64,000 bases of DNA from assembly GCA_950097015.1 (NCBI GenBank), contig CATNEN010000008.1, forward strand, positions 4,252,501 through 4,316,500. The letters are read 5' to 3'. Position 1 is the first letter of the stretch, and the number at the start of each line of letters is the position of its first letter. Under the pieces are notes generated by a model that made no database searches, was not told the origin of the DNA, and saw only the letters and a program-made list of their open reading frames with translations. Position numbers and translations under genes: made by a program. The stretch is from Macrostomum hystrix. Lineage: Eukaryota; Platyhelminthes; Macrostomidae. Shown here piece by piece: positions 59,539 to 64,000 of the stretch.

Positions 59539-60664
59539 TGTGAGCCCAAGATGCCACGCTCTTTAGCTAGTCTAGTTGCCAAGTGCCAGCGAGACTGTTG
59601 CTGCTGACACTTGTCTCTCGACCTTTCGATTAAGGTACGATTTTTCAGGCTTTAGCGACACAAAAGATTGTAGAGAAACGCGAAGAGAGAGTAGTAGAGA
59701 CTGCCACCCACCTGGAGCACTGCGGCAGCAGCTGTTGCTGCGAGCTCTCCTCGCGTCCGGACAACCTTCGACGACGCCGCGGCGAGCGCGACACCGCCGC
59801 CGCCACTGTGGCGGCCATTGTGACCACCCCAAGCCTCAGTGCCAGCTGGATGAGAATTCGCGACTCCCTGCGAATGAGCCCGCCGACATCCAGCTGCACG
59901 GGTGTGACACCCGTGACATTCTTGACGATCGTACTGGCGCCAGCTTCGAGTAGGTGACGCAGGACATTCAGCGAGGCGGCCCCGTCTTCATTAGAGGCCG
60001 ACGGTGCTGCGCCAGCGGCCGACACAGCCAGGTGGAGCGGAGAGTAGCCGAGGCAGCGGTCGGAGCAGTCGGGCTTGGCTCCATGCGCCAGCAGCAGCGC
60101 TACGAGGGCAGGCCGGCACAGCGCCGTGGCCAGGAGAAGCGGCGGAGCCTCCGCCAGCGCTGATGCCTGGTAGGCAGCGGAACGAGCCAGGCGGCAAACG
60201 AAGGCGGACCGCCGACTGCCGTCGGCCCGCTCAGCTGCTGCGTCAATCAGCCATTGCCGAATGGAAGGCGCAGCGGAGTCCGCGGGTGTCAGCGGCCCCA
60301 GCTGCTGCTGCTGCAGCCAGTTTGCCAGCGCGGCCCAGGAGCCGGAGTCAGCAGCTGGACCCGGCCGGTTGGGGTCGAAAGAGCCGTCGCCACCGCCACC
60401 GCCGCCGAAGCGCAGCAGGATGCGCAGGCAATCCTCGGCGTTGGCGGCTACCGCGGCGTGAAGGCAGCGTCGGAGGCGACGCGAATTCTCGTCATCGCTG
60501 TTGTCGCCGACAGCTGCGGTCACGGCGCGCCACCATCGGCGCAGGAGTCGGCGGAGGCCTTCGGAGTCGCGGCTTGCAATGGCACTCTCGATGCTGCTCA
60601 ACTCACTTGAAGGAATGACCGGCTGCTTCTGCCGTTGCTGGCAGCTGTCTCCACTCAGCAACAT
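45351..60664 (-). CDS. Ankyrin-repeat and armadillo-like protein; possibly the N-terminal part of the PLC-epsilon gene
   Basis: Exons: 60664-59712 (first ATG, upstream in-frame TAA), 59649-59436, 55298-55250, 53696-53494, 47937-47497, 47166-46699, 46607-46361, 45476-45351. All junction phases fit. The first exon holds ankyrin repeats ([53 protein letters not shown] with [13 protein letters not shown]). Later exons are helical, armadillo-like ([59 protein letters not shown]), with polyQ runs near exon edges. I cannot name the family, so function is unknown; the folds suggest protein binding. The last exon has a weak donor (G|GTGTTG) but its phase fits exon 43740-43568. Joined this way the frame stays open for 2,874 nt here plus 8,196 nt in the PLC part. 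Either a very large fused protein or two genes with a hidden boundary. The start at 60664 and small exon 55298-55250 are less certain. Confidence 0.62.
45745..45855. repeat. GGTGGGTGTGGAGTGA tandem repeat
   Basis: About seven copies of GTGAGGTGGGTGTGGA type in the intron between exons 46607-46361 and 45476-45351. A looser version recurs at 46,200-46,335. Confidence 0.8.
46200..46335. repeat. Degenerate GTGAGGTGGG / GTGTGTAGTGA repeat
   Basis: Loose tandem copies related to those at 45,745-45,855 in the same intron. Confidence 0.65.
47137..47166 (-). repeat. CAG tract at a splice acceptor (polyQ)
   Basis: The exon 47166-46699 begins CTAG|CTGCAGCAG on the minus strand, so the polyglutamine run starts directly at the acceptor. 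Every CAG is itself a possible AG acceptor. Confidence 0.75.
47256..47430. repeat. Pentamer satellite ATGGG/ATGGA/ATGCG
   Basis: About 35 pentamers (GGGATGGAATGGCATGGGAT type) in the intron between exons 47937-47497 and 47166-46699. Same family as the arrays at 49,270, 51,350 and 54,380. Confidence 0.93.
47522..47548 (-). repeat. CAG tract encoding polyQ near an exon end
   Basis: Encodes about nine to ten glutamines in exon 47937-47497, about 25 bases before its donor. Confidence 0.75.
47970..48203 (-). mobile_element. SINE fragment, left arm of an inverted pair
   Basis: Body and (AAT)n tail of the same SINE family as 33784-34150, on the minus strand, ending in GGTTGGCCCTCA. Adjoins the opposite-strand copy that follows. 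Confidence 0.85.
48204..48455 (+). mobile_element. SINE copy, right arm of an inverted pair
   Basis: Carries the B box region (CCTGAGTTCGATTCCGCGGC), body and an ATTATTATTATATT tail on the plus strand. Together with 47970-48203 it makes a tail-to-tail palindrome that could fold as a stem of about 150-200 bp. Confidence 0.85.
48456..49265. other. Intron segment without recognised feature
   Basis: Unique sequence in the large intron between exons 53696-53494 and 47937-47497. No exon or repeat supported. Confidence 0.35.
49270..50820. repeat. Pentamer satellite, GGGAT orientation
   Basis: About 1.5 kb of ATGGG pentamers with ATCAG and ATGGA variants (GATGGGATCAGATGGGATGG). From 50,000 on, a block of about 140-150 bp (GGATTGATGGGATGGGATCA ... 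GAAATGGGATCAGATGAAGT) is repeated five times. Confidence 0.96.
50825..51335. other. Unique loop between two opposite pentamer satellites
   Basis: About 510 bp of ordinary AT-rich intron separating the GGGAT array from the CCCAT array. No exon seen. Confidence 0.4.
51350..53466. repeat. Pentamer satellite, CCCAT orientation, with higher-order structure
   Basis: About 2.1 kb of CCATC pentamers with CTATC, CCATT and CCATA variants; near 51,365 there is a pure CATTC run. A block of about 720 bp (52,320-52,600) recurs at about 53,040-53,320. It ends 28 bp before the donor of exon 53696-53494. It is the reverse complement of the family at 49,270-50,820, in the same intron. Confidence 0.96.
53700..54370. 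other. Intron segment without recognised feature
   Basis: Unique sequence between exon 53696-53494 and the 54,380 satellite. It has a G-run of eight near 54,072. No exon supported. Confidence 0.35.
54380..55225. repeat. Pentamer satellite CCCAT with CGCAT/CGATC/CCAAT variants
   Basis: About 170 pentamers; blocks such as CCCACCCCATCCCATCGCAT recur many times. It ends about 25 bp before the small exon 55298-55250. Confidence 0.95.
55300..55905. other. Intron segment without recognised feature
   Basis: Unique sequence between the small exon and the CTCTACT array. No exon or RNA gene supported. Confidence 0.35.
55905..56530. repeat. Heptamer satellite CTCTACT/CTGTCTA
   Basis: About 85 units of CTACTCTCTACTGTCTACTC type. 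Positions 56,085-56,250 are duplicated 189 bp downstream (CTCCACTGTCTACTGTC at 56,124 and 56,313). Pyrimidine-rich on the plus strand. Confidence 0.95.
56531..56990. other. Intron segment without recognised feature
   Basis: Unique AT-rich sequence between two CTACT-type arrays. No exon supported. Confidence 0.3.
56995..57200. repeat. Degenerate TCTACTCTA repeat
   Basis: Loose copies of the CTCTACT family, with ATTGTCTCTACTC units. Confidence 0.7.
57205..57330. repeat. 9-bp repeat AGATTAAGC/AGATTAAGT
   Basis: Fourteen 9-mers alternating strictly C/T at the ninth base, giving an 18-bp higher-order unit AGATTAAGTAGATTAAGC. Confidence 0.93.
57331..57895. other. Intron segment without recognised feature
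   Basis: Unique sequence between two tandem arrays in the intron separating exons 59649-59436 and 55298-55250. No exon supported. Confidence 0.3.
57900..59250. repeat. 14-bp satellite GGGGATCTGAGAGT with 389-bp higher-order duplication
   Basis: About 95 units. A marker segment containing GTAAGTATCTGATATTGGAG occurs at 58001, 58615 and 59004. The segment 58,440-58,660 is repeated at 58,829-59,049 with the same rare variants. Confidence 0.95.
59496..59540 (-). repeat. CAG tract (polyQ) in a coding exon
   Basis: About 13-15 CAG/CAA codons in exon 59649-59436 of the ankyrin/armadillo gene. Confidence 0.8.
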
Positions 60665-60724
60665 TGGACCACACGAAGAATTTTCCCGAGCGAAAGTTTC
60701 TGTTAGTCTCGCACCTGCGCGTTA

Positions 60725-61440
60725 ATTAACAGATCAGTTTGATCATATTCGATTTTACAAGAATAAATTTGTTGAAAGATTTGGTAACCTTACATAACCC
60801 CAGCAAAAAAGTCACCTCATTGAAACTGATACTTATTCAAACAAAACTGCACTATTCCTATCTATAAGTCTGACGTCGGTATGCTAATGTCTGTACTAAA
60901 ATAAAATTAGTGCATGATAAGATGAAAAACACGGTCAGTAAAGATTGACTCTAATAATTCGAGACTAGAATTAGCTCTGACAACAGGATGTATTCATAAA
61001 TAAGAGACATAGAGACTGAAACCAAGGAAGGAGCGAGGGCTAGGTCACTTCATCTTGTCAGCGCGTTCTGGTGTGAAACGACATGCTCAGCAAAACCTCA
61101 GCAAAAAATAAACTCGGGGCCAAAAATTGATTTGCATCCCGTTTGACAGCTCGCTGTACGGGAAGTGACCCGAATGTGGCCGAATACCAATAGGCTGGGA
61201 CACTAAACTATTCGTACCGCGCAAATCTCCTTTTGATGGAACAAAATCGACATGAAACTCCTCCTCCGGCGGAAAAAAGGCGACATGGGAGCAAAGGTTA
61301 TAAAAAATTCCCTGGGATATTACGCATAAACTCTCAAATTCTTTCAGTGGAACAGGACCCTTCGACGGGAGAAGGGCGACATAGGAGCTAAGGTTCTAAC
61401 GAATTGAACAGGGATGTATGTAAAAAGGGTTTCGAATGTG
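60725..61440. other. Upstream region of the ankyrin/armadillo gene
   Basis: Unique AT-rich DNA. Two related segments (61,235-61,300 and 61,345-61,400, sharing TGGAACA, GGCGACAT and GGAGC.AAGGTT) look like an old duplication. A promoter may be here but no single signal stands out. Confidence 0.4.
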
Positions 61441-61445
61441 CTGAT

Positions 61446-62002
61446 ACGGGATCTGGGATCGGGATCTGGGATCGGGATCTGGGATCGGGATCTGGGATCG
61501 GGATCTGGGATCGGGATCTGGGATCGGGATCTGGGATCGGGATCTGGGATCGGGATCTGGGATCGGGATCTGGGATCGGGATCTGGGATCGGGATCTGGG
61601 ATCGGGATCTGGGATCGGGATCTGGGATCGGGATCTGGGATCGGGATCTGGGATCGGGATCTGGGATCGGGATCTGGGATCGGGATCTGGGATCGGGATC
61701 TGGGATCGGGATCTGGGATCGGGATCTGGGATCGGGATCTGGGATCGGGATCTGGGATCGGGATCTGGGATCGGGATCTGGGATCGGGATCTGGGATCGG
61801 GATCTGGGATCGGGATCTGGGATCGGGATCTGGGATCGGGATCTGGGATCGGGATCTGGGATCGGGATCTGGGATCGGGATCTGGGATCGGGATCTGGGA
61901 TCGGGATCTGGGATCGGGATCTGGGATCGGGATCTGGGATCGGGATCTGGGATCGGGATCTGGGATCGGGATCTGGGATCGGGATCTGGGATCGGGATCT
62001 GG
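61446..62002. repeat. 13-bp satellite GGGATCTGGGATC, nearly perfect
   Basis: About 42 head-to-tail copies with almost no variants. GGG runs are spaced by only 3-4 bases over 550 bp, a continuous G-quadruplex-type motif on the plus strand. Both strands are open in all frames (GSGIGIWDRDL, SRSQIPIPDPD) because 13-bp units cycle through all phases without stops. Confidence 0.97.
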
Positions 62003-62680
62003 AGTCAAGAACGGATTGAGGATATGAAAAAACGGGATTAAAAAACGAAAACCTAATGAGGATAATGATGATGGCAGAAAGCATTAGCGTATTTAAAGTA
62101 CATAATGAGAGCTCCAGGTGGATAAGATGAGAAACTGTGAGATGGAGATCGCGAGGCAGACTTTAAAGAAGGAGTCTGGCTGTGTGGCTGTCGTACAGAA
62201 TCTGAAGCGGTCGGCAGTAATATGTTTTTATTTGCAGACGGAGTCACAGATAAGGCGAAACGATCCCGGAACCGCTGATTGCAGAATCAATTTGAAGGCA
62301 CTTACCTGCTGATTGCGGCCTGGTTGGCAGGCAATTTGGAAGGCGCAATTTTTCCTTTTAGATTAATTCAGACGAATGAAGGACCCTTATAAGGACCTCA
62401 GTTGTCTTTTTCTGTCTCGGCTTAGCCAGGCCTGGCCTGTGCGGCCCATTTTTGTATCCGCTTATTTTCCTCACCGCTTTTCAATTGGCTGCTTGCGATC
62501 GATGCTTGCACAATTTTTTTCATCCACACCGAAAGAACTGCTAGCGCGAACACGCGCGTGAAGGGGTTAAGTTATAATAAAAAAAGAGAAATAGATAGAA
62601 ATATTTTCCTTGATAGAAAACAAAATGCGCAACACATCATTCCAAAGACCTGTACGAGGTGCAGATCACCTCTTAAATAC
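62003..62680. other. Spacer without recognised feature
   Basis: Unique sequence between two satellites. No exon, RNA gene or mobile element supported. Confidence 0.35.
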
Positions 62681-62684
62681 AGTC

Positions 62685-63406
62685 TGCCTGCCAGACACAA
62701 TCCCTACCTGTCAGACACAATCCCTACCTGTCAGACACAATCCCTACCTGTCAGACACAATCCCTACCTGTCAGACACAATCCCTACCTGCCAGACACAA
62801 TCCCTACCTGCCAGACACAATCCCTACCTGTCAGACACAATCCCTACCTGCCAGACACGATCCCTACCTGCCAGACACAATCCCTACCTGTCAGACACAA
62901 TCCCTACCTGCCAGACACAATCCCTACCTGTCAGACACAATCCCTACCTGCCAGACACGATCCCTACCTGCCAGACACAATCCCTACCTGTCAGACACAA
63001 TCCCTACCTGTCAGACACGATCCCTACCTGCCAGACACGATCCCTACCTATCAGACACGATCCCTACCTGCCAGACACGATCCCTACCTGCCAGACACAA
63101 TCCCTACCTGCCAGACACAATCCCTACCTGTCAGACACAATCCCTACCTGCCAGACACAATCCCTACCTGCCAGACACAATCCCTACCTGCCAGACACGA
63201 TCCCTACCTGCCAGACACAATCCCTACCTGTCAGACACAATCCCTACCTGCCAGACACGATCCCTACCTGCCAGACACAATCCCTACCTGCCAGACACGA
63301 TCCCTACCTGCCAGACACAATCCCTACCTGCCAGACACAATCCCTACCTGCCAGACACAATCCCTACCTGCCAGACACAATCCCTACCTGCCAGACACAA
63401 TCCCTG
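62685..63406. repeat. 20-bp satellite CCCTACCTGCCAGACACAAT
   Basis: About 36 copies with an exact 20-bp period and only three variable positions (C/T in TGCCAG/TGTCAG, A/G in ACAAT/ACGAT). On the minus strand each unit contains GGCAGGTAGGG, which looks like a 5' splice site. Confidence 0.97.
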
Positions 63407-64000
63407 TGATCTGTGTGAATAGTTACGATTTAAATGGAATTACTTGCACAATAAAATTAATAGAACGATGAAAACTGGCATTTGCTACACTTAGGAAAAA
63501 ACTCTACAGAATTGGCTTCTGTAAAAGCGATATAAAAATTAAATTACAAACCGAATTACCTATAAATGGTATGTATTTTATCAATTGAAAACATTTTACT
63601 CAAGGCTGGTCAGGTAAAGTTTAACATTTAACAAAAATAACTCGGAATTGTAGCATTGGATCAGGCTGAGTTAGAATGTGATGAAAACTTGTGAAATGTC
63701 CGAGAGTCACTTGTTAGGAAAAAGTTGTCAGGCACTTTTATTGGACAATTTTATAAACAAACTAAGAAAACTAATTTATTGAAGTCGCTACTTAAAAACG
63801 AATTATTCATCAAGTTTATTAGCAAAAGATCTCTTAACATTTCTTGTTAGTTCGAAAACAGTTACCATAATTCAACTATACTTAAACTTACAAGAAATGT
63901 TAAGAGTTCAATAAAAATCACAAAATCAATATCAAATATGAAAGGCAAAGGATTTGCTAAAACTGATAAATTCGTTTTACCATCCAAAATCCCAGAATTT
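63407..64000. other. AT-rich end of the window
   Basis: No gene seen. Contains a 16-bp perfect inverted repeat, CTCTTAACATTTCTTG at 63831-63846 and its complement at 63891-63906, separated by 44 bases. Confidence 0.4.

Noticed and set aside
61344..62084. 200-246 codon frames rich in SRSQIPIPDPD or GSGIGIWDRDL
   Set aside because: Produced by the 13-bp satellite, which is stop-free in every frame on both strands.
62558..63422. 283-codon NPYLSDTIPTCQTQSLP frame, tempting as a repeat protein
   Set aside because: 20-bp unit is stop-free in all frames; variation falls at positions unrelated to codon sense.

Overview
The window looks like a repeat-rich invertebrate metazoan genome. Coding sequence is broken by GT..AG introns and every recognisable protein-coding gene lies on the minus strand. 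An animal alpha-2-macroglobulin/TEP-type protein, eIF5, a phospholipase C epsilon with RasGEF and RA domains, an intact mariner transposon and tRNA-derived SINEs all point to animals. The coding exons are GC-rich with Gly/Ala/Ser/Gln runs, while spacers are AT-rich. A free-living flatworm or another lophotrochozoan would fit, but the sequence alone does not fix the species. No prokaryotic features were found.

Layout, left to right. (1) 1-6,777: 5' half of a thioester-protein/alpha-2-macroglobulin gene (five exons, all junctions phase-consistent, 3' end outside the window); four of its introns carry their own minisatellite or run into one. (2) 6,778-10,395: spacer with a 39-bp and a 24-bp array. 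(3) 10,396-12,199: complete three-exon eIF5 gene. (4) 12,200-25,100: about 13 kb of gene-poor DNA holding a hAT-like MITE, an 8-copy head-to-tail array of RTE-tail-like elements, and 18-, 23- and 89-bp satellites, ending in a CCAAT/TATA promoter-like block on the plus strand. (5) 25,514-43,740: PLC-epsilon gene reconstructed exon by exon: REM, talin-like FERM, RasGEF, PH-like, EF, PLC-X, PLC-Y, C2, RA1, RA2. A full mariner element and a full SINE sit in its introns. (6) 45,351-60,664: exons of an ankyrin-repeat plus armadillo-like protein on the same strand. Its last visible exon is phase-compatible with the first PLC-epsilon exon, and no stop or new start is visible between them, so the two may be one gene of about 3,690 codons. 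(7) 60,665-64,000: upstream spacer with a 13-bp G-rich array and a 20-bp array.

Roughly 25 kb (about 40%) of the window is tandem repeat: more than thirty unrelated unit families, mostly one per intron or spacer, several with internal higher-order duplications. Many long open frames over these arrays are artefacts of stop-free repeat units and are not annotated as genes.

Functionally, the PLC-epsilon gene would link Ras/Rap GTPase activation (RasGEF) and sensing (RA domains) to phosphoinositide hydrolysis. eIF5 acts in start-codon selection, and the TEP-like protein is a secreted protease-binding/innate-immunity type protein. They show no functional relation beyond sharing a neighbourhood.
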